Shown here piece by piece: positions 1 to 10,323 of a stretch of DNA of 64,000 bases. The stretch lies in assembly GCF_008386315.1 (NCBI RefSeq), contig NZ_CP043808.1:620001-684000 (forward strand), written 5' to 3'. The translations under genes and the position numbers were made by a program. The notes beneath the pieces were generated by a model. That model did not search any database and was not told the origin of the DNA. It saw nothing but the letters and a program-made list of their open reading frames with translations. Position 1 is the stretch's first letter, and each line of letters begins with the position of its first letter. This DNA is from Serinicoccus marinus DSM 15273. Its GTDB lineage: Bacteria > Actinomycetota > Actinomycetes > Actinomycetales > Dermatophilaceae.

Positions 1-2576
1 GATGAGCGACTCGGTGTAGAGCTTGCGGACCGAGCGCTTGGCCTCGATGAGGTCGTACATCAACGGCTGGGTCATCGAGGGGTCGTCGCCCTCGTTGTGG
101 CCCCGGCGGCGGTAGCAGACGAGGTCGATCACGACGTCGATGCCGAACTCCTGGCGGAACTCGTAGGCCAGCTCCGCGACCCGCACCACGGCCTCGGGGT
201 CGTCCCCGTTGACGTGGAAGATCGGGGCCTGCACGGTCCGCGCGAGGTCGGTGCAGTAGACCGAGGAGCGGGAGTGCTGCGGCGCCGTGGTGAACCCGAC
301 CTGGTTGTTGATGACCACGTGCAGGGTCCCACCGGTCCGGTATGCCGGGAGCTGGGACATCTGCATCGTCTCCAGCACCACGCCCTGGCCGGCGAAGGCG
401 GCGTCCCCGTGCATGAGCACCGGCATCACCGTGCTGGGGTCCGCGCCGGTCCCCCGGCTGAGGCGGTCCTGCTTGGCCCGGGTGATGCCCTCCAGGACGG
501 GGTTGACCGCCTCCAGGTGGGAGGGGTTGGCCGCGAGGTAGACCCGGGTGGTCTTGCCGTCCTCGGTGGTGAACTCGCCCTCGGTGCCGAGGTGGTACTT
601 CACGTCACCGGAGCCCTGCACCGAGCCGGGGGACTGCTTGCCCTCGAACTCGCGGAAGATCTGGCCGTAGGACTTGCCGGCGAGGTTGGCGAGCACATTG
701 AGGCGGCCGCGGTGGGGCATACCGATCGTCACCTCGGTCAGCCCGTCGTCCGCGGCGCGGTTGAGCACCTTGTCGAGCAGCGCGATCACCGACTCGCCAC
801 CCTCGAGGCTGAACCGCTTCTGACCGACGAACTTGGTCTGCAGGAAGGTCTCGAAGGCCTCCGCCGCGTTGAGTCGGCGCAGGATCCGCAGCTGCTCGGC
901 CGGAGCCGGCTTCTCGAAGGGCACCTCGAGCTTCTTCTGGAACCACCGGCGCTGGTCGGGGTCCTGGATGTGCATGTACTCCACGCCGACGGTGCGGCAG
1001 TAGGTGTCGCGCAGGATGCCCAGGATGCGCCGCAGGCTGAGCCGCGGCTTGCCGCCGAAGCCGCCGGTCGGCACCTCGCGGTCCAGGTCCCAGAGCGTGA
1101 GCCCGTGGTTCTCGATCGCCAGGTCCGGGTGGCGGCGCTGGCGGTACTCCAGCGGGTCGGTGTCGGCCATGAGGTGGCCGCGGACCCGGTAGGCGTGGAT
1201 GAGCTCCTGGATGCGGCTCGGCTTGGAGATGTCGTCGTCGTGCGTGGCCGCGATGTCGGGGTTCCAGCGGATCGGCTCGTAGGGGATCCGCAACGAGGTG
1301 AAGATGTCGTCGTAGAAGCCGTCCTGCCCCAGCAGGAGCTGGTGCATGATCTTGAGGAACTCACCGGACTGCGCACCCTGGATGATGCGGTGGTCGTAGG
1401 TCGAGGTCAGGGTGAGGATCTTGCTCACGGCGTTGGCGACGATCCGCTCGCTCGCCGCGCCCTGCCACTCCGCGGGGTAGTCCAGCGACCCGACGCCGAT
1501 GATGGCGCCCTGCCCCTTCATGAGCCGGGGCACGGAGTGCAGCGTGCCGATGCCGCCGGGGTTGGTGAGGCTGATCGTCGTGCCCTGGAAGTCCTCGATG
1601 GTGAGCTTGCCGTCGCGCGCCTTGCGCACGACGTTCTCGTAGGCGCTCCAGAAGTCGTAGAAGCTCATCGCCTCCGCGCTCTTGATGCTCGGCACGAGCA
1701 GCTGGCGGGTGCCGTCGGACTTGGGCACGTCGATGGCCAGGCCGAGGTTGACGTGCGCGGGCTCGACGAGGGTCGGCTTGCCGTTCTCCACGGAGAAGCC
1801 GTTGTTCATCGCCGGCATCGACTTCAGCGCCCGGACCATGGCGTAGCCGATGAGGTGGGTGAAGCTGACCTTGCCGCCGCGGCTGCGCGCGAGGTGGTTG
1901 TTGATGACCGTGCGGTTGTCGATGAGCAGCTTGGCGGGCAGGTTGCGCGCGCTCGTGGCGGTCGGACCTCCAGCGAGCTGTCCATGTTGGACACCACCCG
2001 CGCCGCCGCCCCGCGCAGCGGGACGAGGGTGACGTCCTCCTGCGGGCCGCTCTTCTTCGGGGCCGGGGCCTCGCGAGCCATCGGTGCCTTCGCCGCCTTC
2101 TCCTTCGTGCCGGACGTCTCGGACGACTGCGCGTCCTTTGCCGACGCCGGCTTCTCGTCCTTCTTCTCCTGCGTCGTCTTCGTCTGGGCCGTGCCCGCGC
2201 TGCTCTGCTGCGGGGTGGTCGTGTCGGAGGACTGCGTCGCCGCGCTCTCCTTCGCCGACGTCTTCTCCTGGGGCGCCGGCGCGTCGGAGGCCTGCTTCTG
2301 ACTCGCCTCGCGGGGCGGGGCAGGGGCGACCTTGGGACCGCTGGCGGGCGCTGTCCGCGGCGCGGCTGCGCCGTCACGGTCAGCGGTGCTGGAGGGCGAG
2401 GGCGCCGCGGCCTGCGGGGCGGAGCCGTTGCTCGCCGACGAGCCGTTCTCGAAGTACCGACGCCAGGCCGGGTCGACCGACGCTGGATCCTGGTCGAACT
2501 GCTCCCGCATGTCCTCCACGAGCCACTCGTTGGCTCCGAAGTCGACGGTGGTGTCGCTGCTCTGCGGGTTGGCCAC
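1..2576 (-). CDS. kgd: Multifunctional 2-oxoglutarate dehydrogenase/decarboxylase E1-E2 (Kgd/OdhA type), 5' part, one frameshift
   Basis: TCA-cycle enzyme that decarboxylates 2-oxoglutarate with thiamine diphosphate; the actinobacterial form carries an E2-like acyltransferase domain in front of the E1 domain. GTG start at 2576 (protein starts [10 protein letters not shown]). About 858 residues lie in the window and the gene runs off the left edge. Visible in order: short N-terminal segment ending RRYFENG, an Ala/Pro/Lys/Glu-rich linker (about residues 45-180), an acyltransferase domain with the [16 protein letters not shown] signature (near 1370-1400), then E1 with [10 protein letters not shown] (near 400), [10 protein letters not shown] and [11 protein letters not shown] (near 100). 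The frame changes at 1964-1965, where GG stands for the GGG needed to read EVPTATSVRNLP; homology continues without loss, so I read this as a sequencing error. A strong hairpin separates it from the ABC genes upstream. Confidence 0.93.
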
Positions 2577-2633
2577 GGGGTCTGCGCCTCATCTCACGTC
2601 CGGGGACTGCCGCACGCGCGCCGACAAGCGCAC

Positions 2634-2694
2634 GCGCCGCCCTCAGCCTATCTCCTGCGTCACGGAAACGCAGGAGGTGGTCCGAGGGCGGCGC
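2634..2694 (-). terminator. Two-part hairpin between ABC permease and kgd
   Basis: An 11-bp perfect outer stem (2634-2644 with 2684-2694) encloses a 9-bp inner stem, CTCCTGCGT (2652-2660) with ACGCAGGAG (2668-2676). It lies 7 nt beyond the permease stop and 58 nt before the kgd start, so it probably ends the ABC transcript. No U-tract is present, which is usual for high-G+C actinobacteria. Confidence 0.6.
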
Positions 2695-2701
2695 GGGCGC
2701 G

Positions 2702-3538
2702 TCAGGCGACGTCGCGACGGGTGGTGACGACCCACCCGATCACCGTCATGACCAGCGCGTAGCCGAGCAGCACCAGCGCGGCCACCCACCAGGTGAGCAG
2801 ATCACCGCCGCCGAAGATGTCGGCGGCCTCGGCGTCCACCCCGGCATACAGGTCGAGGGCAGCCGTCGTGGCCTGGCTCGGGAAGTAGCGCGCGGCCTCG
2901 GCCACGGGGTCGAGGAACTGGATGAGGAAGCTCAGCAGCGGCTCGACGAGCAGGGCGATGGCGATGCCCGCGAAGAGGGCTATGACCTGGTTGGTGATGA
3001 GCACGCCGAGCCCGAACCCGATGAGGCCCCAGAGCACGAGGACGAGGAGCAGCCGCAGCAGCGTCAGCACCAGACCGCCTGCGTCGGGGAAGAGGGCGAC
3101 GTCGCCGGAGAGCAGGATGAGCCCGCCGCCCACGAGGCTGCCCGCGATGAAGGCCAGCCCGTTGAGGGTGACGACGACCGCCAGGGCGAGCAGCTTGCCC
3201 AGGATGAGCCGGCCCCGCCGCGGGGTGCTCAGCAGCGTGCCGGTGATCGTCTGGTGCCGGAACTCCCCGCTCATCGACAGGATGCCGAGGACGAGGGCCA
3301 GCAGGTAGCCGAACTGGAAGCCGCCGGTGTAGACGAGCCGCGCGATCGCGGTCTCGCCGAAGGCCTCGACCGGGGCGATCGTCTGCCCGTCCGGCCCCGG
3401 GATCTCGCCGAAGCTCACGAGGGCGAAGCCCTGCAGCGCGGCGAAGAGACCACCGACGAGGAACATCGCCACCGGCATGGTCCAGGAGATGCGGGTGGTG
3501 CTGGTCTTGCGCAGCTCGGCGCGCACGAGCGTCATCAT
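2702..3538 (-). CDS. ABC-2 type exporter permease
   Basis: 278-residue membrane subunit of a two-gene ABC exporter. The N-terminus MMTLVRAELRKTSTTR is the cytoplasmic helix typical of ABC-2 permeases, followed by about six hydrophobic spans (for example around MPVAMFLVGGLFAALQGF and WWVAALVLLGYALVMTVIGW). The chosen ATG at 3538 shares one base with the stop of the ATP-binding gene (TGATG), so the two are translationally coupled; longer upstream starts would run inside that gene. The C-terminus WVVTTRRDVA ends at 2702. Substrate unknown; GldF/NatB-like multidrug, peptide or sodium exporters share this form. Confidence 0.85.
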   Translation of the reverse strand: MMTLVRAELRKTSTTRISWTMPVAMFLVGGLFAALQGFALVSFGEIPGPDGQTIAPVEAFGETAIARLVYTGGFQFGYLLALVLGILSMSGEFRHQTITGTLLSTPRRGRLILGKLLALAVVVTLNGLAFIAGSLVGGGLILLSGDVALFPDAGGLVLTLLRLLLVLVLWGLIGFGLGVLITNQVIALFAGIAIALLVEPLLSFLIQFLDPVAEAARYFPSQATTAALDLYAGVDAEAADIFGGGDLLTWWVAALVLLGYALVMTVIGWVVTTRRDVA

Positions 3539-4503
3539 CAGGCGGCCTCCGTCCCGGTCGAGCGGTTGCGGTTGCGGTGCTCGGGCGACTCGGTCAGCTC
3601 CAGGAAGAGCCGCTCGAGGTCGGTCCGCAGCGGTCTGAGCTCGTGCACCGGCTGCCCCGCCGCCAGCGCGACGTCGCCCACGGCGGTCAGGTCGCCGGTG
3701 TGGACCCGCAGCGCGCCCTCGCCCTGGTCGGGCGCGAGCTCGACCTGCAGCCCGGCCTGCTCCAGGGCGTGGCCCAGGGTACCCGGATCGGCGGTGCGCG
3801 CCAGCACGGCCGGCTCGCCGTGCAGCTCGTCCATGGTGCCGCGGCGCACCAGCCGGCCGTTGGCGATGATGACGACGTCCTCGACGGTCTGCTCGACCTC
3901 CCCGAGGAGGTGGGAGCTGACGAGCACGGTCTTGCCCTGCTCCGCGGCCAGGTGGCGCATGAAGCCGCGCATCCACCGGATGCCCTCGGGGTCCAGGCCG
4001 TTGGCCGGCTCGTCGAGCAGCAGCACGTCGGGGTCCCCGAGCAGCGCCGCCGCGAGACCGAGCCGCTGGCGCATCCCCATCGAGTAGCCACCGGCCTTCT
4101 TGCGGGCGGCCGCCGGGATGCCGACCAGGTCGAGCAGCTCGTCGACCCGGGAGTCGGGGATGCCGTGCGTCGCGGCGAGGACCCGCAGGTGGTTGCGCCC
4201 GGTGCGCCCGGGGTGGAACCCGGTCGCCTCCAGGGCCGCCCCGACCGTGGTCATCGGCCGCGGCAGGTCGGCATACCGCCGCCCGCCGATCAGCGCCTCA
4301 CCCGCCGTGGGGGAGATCAGCCCGAGCAGCATCCGCAGGGTCGTCGTCTTGCCGGCGCCGTTGGGTCCGAGGAAGCCGGTCACCCGCCCGGGGGCGACCT
4401 CGAAGGTCAGGTCGTCCACGGCGGTGAAGCTGCCGAAGCGTTTGGTCAGTCCCCGGACGCTGATCCCCGTCCCTGGCGCCTGCTGCGCATCTGGTGTCGT
4501 CAT
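3538..4503 (-). CDS. ABC exporter ATP-binding protein (CcmA/DrrA-like)
   Basis: 321-residue nucleotide-binding subunit of the exporter. Walker A GPNGAGKTT (about residues 46-54), signature YSMGMRQRLGLA (about 143-154), Walker B VLLLDEP and the following H-loop SSHLL are all present, so it should be active. The ~90-residue C-terminal extension after the ATPase core is usual for drug-export ATPases of this group. I prefer the ATG at 4503 (MTTPDAQQAPG); an in-frame ATG at 4539 (MPDLPARW) would add 12 residues and neither has a clear ribosome site. First gene of the pair, followed by the permease with a 1-nt overlap. Confidence 0.88.
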   Translation of the reverse strand: MTTPDAQQAPGTGISVRGLTKRFGSFTAVDDLTFEVAPGRVTGFLGPNGAGKTTTLRMLLGLISPTAGEALIGGRRYADLPRPMTTVGAALEATGFHPGRTGRNHLRVLAATHGIPDSRVDELLDLVGIPAAARKKAGGYSMGMRQRLGLAAALLGDPDVLLLDEPANGLDPEGIRWMRGFMRHLAAEQGKTVLVSSHLLGEVEQTVEDVVIIANGRLVRRGTMDELHGEPAVLARTADPGTLGHALEQAGLQVELAPDQGEGALRVHTGDLTAVGDVALAAGQPVHELRPLRTDLERLFLELTESPEHRNRNRSTGTEAA

Positions 4504-4600
4504 GCGTGCAGTCAACCAGCGCGCGGGGAGGTCGGGCATCAGACCCCGGTCGGATATCGGGCGGGCCCGCGTCCTCCCTGAGTCGGAGTCGGTCGGGCCC

Positions 4601-6021
4601 TCAGTCGATCAGGACCGCGACGGTCTTGGTCCGGGTGAAGCCGGCGAGCGCCTCGATCCCCTTCTCCCGGCCGTAGCCCGAGGCCTTGACCCCGCCGAAG
4701 GGCAGCTCCACCCCGCCTCCGGCGCCGAAGGTGTTGACGAAGACCTGGCCGGCCTCCAGCGCTCCCGCGAGGCGGTGCGCCCGGGACAGGTCGCGGGTCC
4801 ACAGCGCCGCGATGAGCCCGTATGCCGTGCCGTTCGCGAGCGCCAGCGCCTGCGCCTCGTCCTCGAAGGGCGTGGTGACCAGCACCGGCCCGAAGACCTC
4901 CTCCTGGGCGATGGGCTCGCGCGGGTCGACGCCGTCGATGAGGGTCGGGAGCCAGAAGGCGCCCTGCGTCGCCCCGTCCGGGGCCGACCCGCCGACGACG
5001 AGCTCGCCGCTGCGGGCGCCCTCGACGTAGCCGCGGACCCGCTCCTGCTGCCGCAGCGAGACGAGCGGGCCGAGGTCCGGGTCGTCCAGCCCGCGGCCCA
5101 GCGTGGTGGCGCGGAAGCGCTCGGCGACGGCGTCGACGAGGTCGCGCCGGACCGAGGAGTGGACGACGAGCCGGGAGCCGGCCGAGCAGGTCTGTCCGGC
5201 GTTCTGCAGGATGCTGCGGGTGATGGCGTCGGCCGCCGCCTCGAGGTCGGCGTCGGCGAAGACGACGTGGGCGGACTTGCCGCCCAGCTCGAGCACGGCC
5301 GGCACCACCCGCTCGGCGGCGGCCCGGGCGACCGCGCGGCCGGTCTCCGTGGAGCCGACGAAGCCCAGGTGGGCCACCTGCGGGTGGGCGGTGAGGGCGG
5401 CCCGGCCTCCGCGCCCAGCCCCGGCACGACGCCCACGACACCGTCCGGCACGCCGGCCTCCGCCGCGAGCGCGGCGAGCGCGAGGGCGGTCCGGGGCGTC
5501 TCGTCCGCGGGCTTGAGGACGACGGCGTTGCCGGTCGCGGCGGCAGCCGCCATGGAGCGGGAGGCCAGCTGCAGCGGGTAGTTCCAGGCGACGACGCTAC
5601 CCACGACGCCGTAGGGCTCGCGCCGGGTGTAGGCGTGCAGCTCCGGCCCCAGGGGGATCGCGTCGCCGTAGAAGGCCTCGACGACCCGGCCGTAGTAGCG
5701 CAGGTAGCGCGCCGCCACCGTCGCGTCGGCGCGGGCCTGGGACAGCGGCTTGCCGGTGTCCTCGGACTCGGTGCGGGCCAGCTGCTCCCGGTCGCGGTCG
5801 ACCAGCGCGGCCCAGCGGGTCAGAGCGTCGGCGCGGTGCTCGGGGGAGGTCGCCGCCCACGCCGGCTGGGCCCGCGCCGCGGCCCGCACCGCCCGGTCGA
5901 CCTCGTCCGGACCGGACCGCGCGACCTGCCCCAGGACCGAGCCGTCGGCGGGGTCGATGTTGTCGTAGGTCTGCGCGACCGAGAGCTCGGTGCCGTCGAC
6001 GAGGGGGAGCGCGGTGGGCAT
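4601..6021 (-). CDS. NAD(P)-dependent aldehyde dehydrogenase, one frameshift
   Basis: About 473 residues after repair, the normal length for the family. It oxidises an aldehyde to the acid. The general-base glutamate is in VLELGGKS and the catalytic cysteine in NAGQTCSAGSR, with VAWNYPLQLA and EEVFGPVL also present. It resembles gamma-aminobutyraldehyde/betaine-aldehyde or succinate-semialdehyde enzymes, but the substrate cannot be set from sequence. The frame breaks at 5401-5403, where CCC stands for CCCC on the plus strand; before it the protein reads GVVPGLGAEAG and after it AALTAHPQVAHLGFVGSTE. ATG at 6021; an in-frame GTG at 6030 is an alternative. It lies 42 nt downstream of selD on the same strand. 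Confidence 0.88.
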
Positions 6022-6063
6022 ACCGGTCACGGTAGGGCCCGGACCGGGTGGGCCCGAGCGGGC

Positions 6064-7094
6064 TCACCGCAGGTGCAGGGTCGGGCCTCCCCCCGCGGCC
6101 GGCACGGTCCGGCCGATCAGGGTGCCGACGCCGTCCGGCACCTCGCCGACGAGCAGCAGGCCGCCGCTGGTCTGGGCGTCGGCGAGGAGGAGCAGGTCGT
6201 CCTCATCGACGCCGGCGCCGGTCTCGAGGTGGGGCCGCACCCAGTCCAGGTTGCGCCGGCTCCCGCCGGGCAGGTAGCCCGCCGTCAGGCTCTCCCGCGC
6301 GCCGGGGATCGTGGGCACGGCGGCGACGTCGATCTCGGCCGCGACGCCGGAGGCGCGGCACAACTTCCACAGGTGCCCCAGCAGCCCGAACCCGGTGACG
6401 TCCGTGCCGGCGCGCACCCCCGCGCCGACGGCGTCGGCCGAGGCCTCCCGGTTGAGGGCCGTCATGGTCGCCACCGCCTCGGGAAGACCTCGCCGGTCCG
6501 GCCGTGGCGGTTGCTGAGGATGCCGGTGCCGAGCGGCTTGGTGAGCGTGACGGGCAGACCGGGGTCCGCGGGCGTCGTTGCGGATCAGCGCGTCGGCGCG
6601 GGCGGTCCCGGTCACGGCGAGTCCGTAGAGCGGCTCGGGGGAGGTGACGGAGTGACCGCCGGCGAGCGGAAAGCCCGCGAGGGCGGCGACCTCGGCGCCG
6701 CCGCGGAGCACCTCGCGGGCGAGGTCGTCGTCGAGGTCCGCGGGCCAGCCGAGCAGGTTGATCGCCAGCACCGGGGTGCCGCCCATGGCGTAGACGTCGG
6801 AGAGCGCGTTGGCGGCCGCGATCCGGCCCCAGTCGGGGGGTCGTCGACGACGGGGGTGAAGAAGTCGGCGGTCGACAGCACCGCGGTCCTGCCGTCCAGC
6901 CGCACGGCGGCCGCGTCGTCGCCGTGCTCCAGCCCGACGAGCAGCCGGTCGGCGACGTCACCGCCCGGGGTCGGCAGCCCGTCGACAAGCCGTTCCAGAC
7001 GCCCGGCCGGGATCTTGCAGGCGCAGCCGCCGCCGGCAGCCAGCGCGGTGAGTCGCGGGGCGGTCGAGGGATCTGCGGTCGTGCGCTCGGGCAT
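6064..7094 (-). CDS. selD: Selenide, water dikinase (selenophosphate synthetase), three indels
   Basis: Makes selenophosphate, the selenium donor for Sec-tRNA and 2-selenouridine, from selenide and ATP. About 343 residues after repair. The N-terminal catalytic motif is GCACK, so the active site uses Cys rather than Sec; STADFF, DVTGFGLLGH and the Gly-rich GGSRRN are present. Three one-base errors interrupt it: a G missing in the run at 6835-6840 (DDPPDWGRIAAANALSDVYA needs seven), an extra G at 6570-6572, and a C missing at 6480. The last two cancel and enclose a nonsense stretch where TLTKPLGTGILSNRHG should be read. Last gene of the Sec locus, separated from selB by a hairpin. Confidence 0.92.
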
Positions 7095-7112
7095 ACCGGG
7101 ACTCTAGGAGAC

Positions 7113-7158
7113 GTGGACACAGCCTTCTGGGGCGCGGCGCCCAGATCGCCATGTCCAC
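7113..7158 (-). other. Hairpin between selB and selD
   Basis: GTGGACA (7113-7119) pairs with TGTCCAC (7152-7158), enclosing TCTGGG (7126-7131) paired with CCCAGA (7140-7145) and a G/C-rich loop. It fills most of the 77-nt gap between the selB stop and the selD start. It may be a partial terminator or processing site that lowers selD output; a regulatory RNA role is only a possibility. Confidence 0.45.
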
Positions 7159-7171
7159 CCTGCGCAGCGGA

Positions 7172-8977
7172 TCAGGTGAGCAGCGTGCGGGTGCCCTCCG
7201 GGTCGCGTCGGGTATGCCCGCGCGCGTCCAGGTGCTCGAGCAGCGCGATCGTCACCCGCCGGCTGACCCCGAGGGCTTCGCGCGCCGTGCTCGTCGTCCA
7301 TGGCTGCGGCAGGTCGGCGAGCGCCCTCAGGGCCCGGGCCGGGGCGTCCGGGCCGAGCAGCACCTCGCCCGGCAGCCGGAGCAGCGCACCGCGCGCGCTC
7401 GCGGTCGCGATCTCCCGCCGTCCCACGCCCAGGACCTCGATCTCGGGCCGGGTGGGGGCGTCCAACGGGTCGTCGGCGAGCCGCCCCAGGAGCGCGGCCA
7501 GGCCCGGCGGGTCGCCTGGGAGCGCCCCCGAGGTCGTCGTGGGTCCGGGGCTGCTGCCGGGCGAGGGCCCCACGCGGTCGTCGCGGACCACCAGGCTCGC
7601 GCGTGCCGCGACCGCCTCCAGCACGAGCCGGTCGGGCACCCCGACCTGGCGGCGCAGGGTCGCCACGGTGGTGCCGAGCGGCAGCCAGGGGTCGAGCGGG
7701 TCCGCGGCCGCCCGGTCAGCCACCAGCGTGGTCAGCGCCCCCACCCACAGGTCGGCGGTCGCCGCAGCGACGCGGCGGCCGCCCAGCTCCACGCCGGTGA
7801 CTGCGCTCGTCGCCACGGCGTCCGTCCCCCCCTTCGGCGCGCGGTCCGCACCCCGTGCTGCCCCGCCCGACGTGTCCTCGCCGGGATCCCCACGCAGAGC
7901 CGCCGCCCGCTTCCGGGCGGCGCCGCTGCGCCGCAGCGGCGGGGCCACCGGGTCGAGCACCTCCGCCCCGACGATCGCCCCCTCGCGGCCCGGGTCCCGC
8001 AGGATGAGGCGGTCGCCCAGCACGAGCGGCAGCGGGAGCTCGGTGTGCAGCCGGGCGTGGTGCCCGTCGAGGGTGCGCAGCCTGCCGGGCACGGAGACCG
8101 TCCCGGCGTGCACCGTCACCTGGGCGGGCAGGGCATCGACGCCGTCGTCGAGCAGCACGTCGCTGGTGTCCGTGCGCCACCACGGCCGCTCCGCGCCCAG
8201 CAGGGCCTGTCCCCGACCGACGTCGGACAGGTCCACCCCGCGCAGGTTGAGCGCGACCCGCGCCGCGCCCTCCACGCGCCCGACGTCCTCACCCAGGGTC
8301 TGGACCCCGCGCACCACCACCTCGCGGGGCCGCGACCCGTCGGGCGGGGTCAGCAGCAACCGGTCCTGCGCCGCGACCGTCCCCGCGGGCAGGGTCCCCG
8401 TGACGACGGTGCCGGCGCCGCGGACGGTGAAGGCACGGTCGATCCAGAGCCGGACCGGCGCGTCGGCGGGCGGAGCGGGCATCCCCGCGGCGCAGGAGTC
8501 CAGCAGCTCGCGCAGCTCGACCAGACCGGCGCCGGTGCGGGCCGACACGGAGGTCGCCGGGATGCCCGCGAGGCTCGTCCCCACGAGCCGCTCCCGCGCC
8601 TGCCCCAGCGCGGCGGTCGGGTCGGCGAGATCCGCACGGGTCGCCGCGAGCACCCCGTGCCGCAGCCGCAGCGCGTGCGCGGCACGCAGGTGCTCCTCCG
8701 ACTGCGCGCTCCAGCCGCCGTCGGCGGCGACGACGAGCAGGACCGCGGCCACCGGCCCCAGACCGCTGAGCATGTTGCCGATGAAGCGGCGGTGACCGGG
8801 CACGTCGACGAAGGCCAGGGCGCCGGAGCGGGGGAGCGTGGTCCAGGCATACCCGAGGTCGAGGGTGAGCCCGCGGCGCCGTTCCGCCTCCCAGCGGTCC
8901 GGCTCCATGCCGGTCAGCGCGCGGACCAGGGTCGACTTGCCGTGGTCGACATGACCCGCGGTGGCGACGACGGTCAT
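7172..8977 (-). CDS. selB: Selenocysteine-specific elongation factor SelB
   Basis: 601-residue translational GTPase that carries Sec-tRNA to UGA codons marked by a SECIS hairpin. G1 GHVDHGKST (residues 8-16) and G3 DVPGH (58-62) are clear; the usual NKxD position reads TRAD. Domains II-III follow (GAGTVVTGTLPAG near 245), then a Pro/Gly/Asp-containing linker and winged-helix C-terminal repeats that would bind the SECIS RNA, ending EHLDARGHTRRDPEGTRTLLT. The ATG at 8977 overlaps the selA stop by 4 nt (ATGA), which fixes the start; earlier starts would extend inside selA. No frame errors. Confidence 0.95.
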   Translation of the reverse strand: MTVVATAGHVDHGKSTLVRALTGMEPDRWEAERRRGLTLDLGYAWTTLPRSGALAFVDVPGHRRFIGNMLSGLGPVAAVLLVVAADGGWSAQSEEHLRAAHALRLRHGVLAATRADLADPTAALGQARERLVGTSLAGIPATSVSARTGAGLVELRELLDSCAAGMPAPPADAPVRLWIDRAFTVRGAGTVVTGTLPAGTVAAQDRLLLTPPDGSRPREVVVRGVQTLGEDVGRVEGAARVALNLRGVDLSDVGRGQALLGAERPWWRTDTSDVLLDDGVDALPAQVTVHAGTVSVPGRLRTLDGHHARLHTELPLPLVLGDRLILRDPGREGAIVGAEVLDPVAPPLRRSGAARKRAAALRGDPGEDTSGGAARGADRAPKGGTDAVATSAVTGVELGGRRVAAATADLWVGALTTLVADRAAADPLDPWLPLGTTVATLRRQVGVPDRLVLEAVAARASLVVRDDRVGPSPGSSPGPTTTSGALPGDPPGLAALLGRLADDPLDAPTRPEIEVLGVGRREIATASARGALLRLPGEVLLGPDAPARALRALADLPQPWTTSTAREALGVSRRVTIALLEHLDARGHTRRDPEGTRTLLT

Positions 8978-10323
8978 CGCCCGGGCTGCGCCGCGCGGGC
9001 GGCGGCGACCACGGCCCGCACGAGCACGTCGTCCTGCTCGGTCGGCACGCACCGCGGGTCGAGGAGGCAGGCCCCGTCGTGCACCCGCGGGAGCACCGCC
9101 GGACGGCCGGCCCGCAGCGGGGCCGCCAGCGGCTCGGGCACGGCGACCGCCCAGCCGGCCAACGGTATGCCTGGCGCGCCACCACCGCCCACGCGCCCGT
9201 CGTGCGGGACCACCTCGGCGGTGATCCCGTGGTCGCGCAGCGCGGCGGCGAGACGGTCGGCACGCTCGCGCAGCTGCCCGTCCCGGGCCCGCCGGGCCAG
9301 CGTCACCGGCGTGGTGGCACGCCCACGCACCGTCGCGGTGAGCGCGGCGAGCGTGAGCTTGTCGACACGCAGCGCGCGCGCCATCGGGTGGCGGCGCAAC
9401 CGGGCCACCAGGTCGGCCCGGCCCAGGACGACCCCGGCCTGCGGGCCGCCGAGAAGCTTGTCGGCGCTCGCGGTGACCAGCCCGGCCCCGGCGCGCAGCG
9501 TGGTGCGGGCATCCGGCTCCTCGGGCAGGTCGACGTCCGGCTCGAGCAGGCCGCTGCCGAGGTCCACGACCAGCGGCCGCTGCCGGGCGTCGGCGAGCCC
9601 GGCCAGGTCGGCCACGGGGACGCTGCTCACGAAGCCCTCCACCCGGAAGTTGCTGGGGTGCACCTTGAGCAGCGCGCCGACGTCCGCGCCGGTCCGGTCC
9701 AGGGCCTGCTCGTAGTCGCGCAGGTGGGTGCGGTTGGTGGTGCCGACCTCGCGCAGCCGTGCCCCGCCGGACTCGACGAGGTCGGGCAGCCGGAAGCCGT
9801 CGCCGATCTCGATCATCTCGCCCCGGCTCACGACCACCTCGCGACCGGCGGCGAGCGCGGTGGTGGCCAGCAGCAGCGCGGCCGCGCCGTTGCCCACGAC
9901 GAGCGCGTCCTGCGCCTCGGGCACCGCGGCGAGCAGCGCCTCGAGAGTCCCTGCCCCTCGCCGCCCGCGGGCGCCGGTGGTGAGGTCGAGCTCGACGTCG
10001 GTGTAGCCCGCCGCGTCGACGAGGGCCCCCCGGGCCGCCTCGCTCAGCGGTGCACGACCGAGGTTGGTGTGCACGACGACACCGGTGGCGTTGAGGACCG
10101 GCCGCGTCCCCGGGCCGGGGTCGAGTGCCGCCAGCTGCGCCGCGACGGTCCGCACGACCGCGCCCGGGTCGAGGTCACCGGCCCGGGCACGTCGCTGCGC
10201 GTCGGCGACGAGCGGCACCGCCCTGTCCCGTCCCACCTCGGCCACGTGCGGGGAGACGGCGAGGTCGCGCAGCACCGCGTCGGTGGAGGGTATGCCGCGG
10301 CGCGGGTCGACCACCCGCCTCAC
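8974..10323 (-). CDS. selA: L-seryl-tRNA(Sec) selenium transferase
   Basis: 449-residue PLP enzyme converting Ser-tRNA(Sec) to Sec-tRNA(Sec) with selenophosphate. The PLP lysine is K289 in SADKLLGGPQAG. Conserved blocks NATGVVVHTNLGRAPL, RRGAG and VHPSNFRVEGF (about 221-231) are present. The GTG start at 10323 overlaps the FAD oxidase stop by 4 nt (GTGA), a strong sign of coupling between the two; a second GTG at 10314 is possible. The stop overlaps the selB start by 4 nt. Length matches bacterial SelA, and all key positions are intact. Confidence 0.95.
   Translation of the reverse strand: MRRVVDPRRGIPSTDAVLRDLAVSPHVAEVGRDRAVPLVADAQRRARAGDLDPGAVVRTVAAQLAALDPGPGTRPVLNATGVVVHTNLGRAPLSEAARGALVDAAGYTDVELDLTTGARGRRGAGTLEALLAAVPEAQDALVVGNGAAALLLATTALAAGREVVVSRGEMIEIGDGFRLPDLVESGGARLREVGTTNRTHLRDYEQALDRTGADVGALLKVHPSNFRVEGFVSSVPVADLAGLADARQRPLVVDLGSGLLEPDVDLPEEPDARTTLRAGAGLVTASADKLLGGPQAGVVLGRADLVARLRRHPMARALRVDKLTLAALTATVRGRATTPVTLARRARDGQLRERADRLAAALRDHGITAEVVPHDGRVGGGGAPGIPLAGWAVAVPEPLAAPLRAGRPAVLPRVHDGACLLDPRCVPTEQDDVLVRAVVAAARAAQPGR

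Noticed and set aside
97..2301. A 734-codon open frame antisense to kgd, and similar long antisense frames elsewhere (for example 52788-54077 and 59051-60658)
   Set aside because: Low-complexity, Arg/Gly/Val-rich translations without family motifs. They are the expected mirror of high-G+C genes, whose opposite strand rarely meets stop codons.
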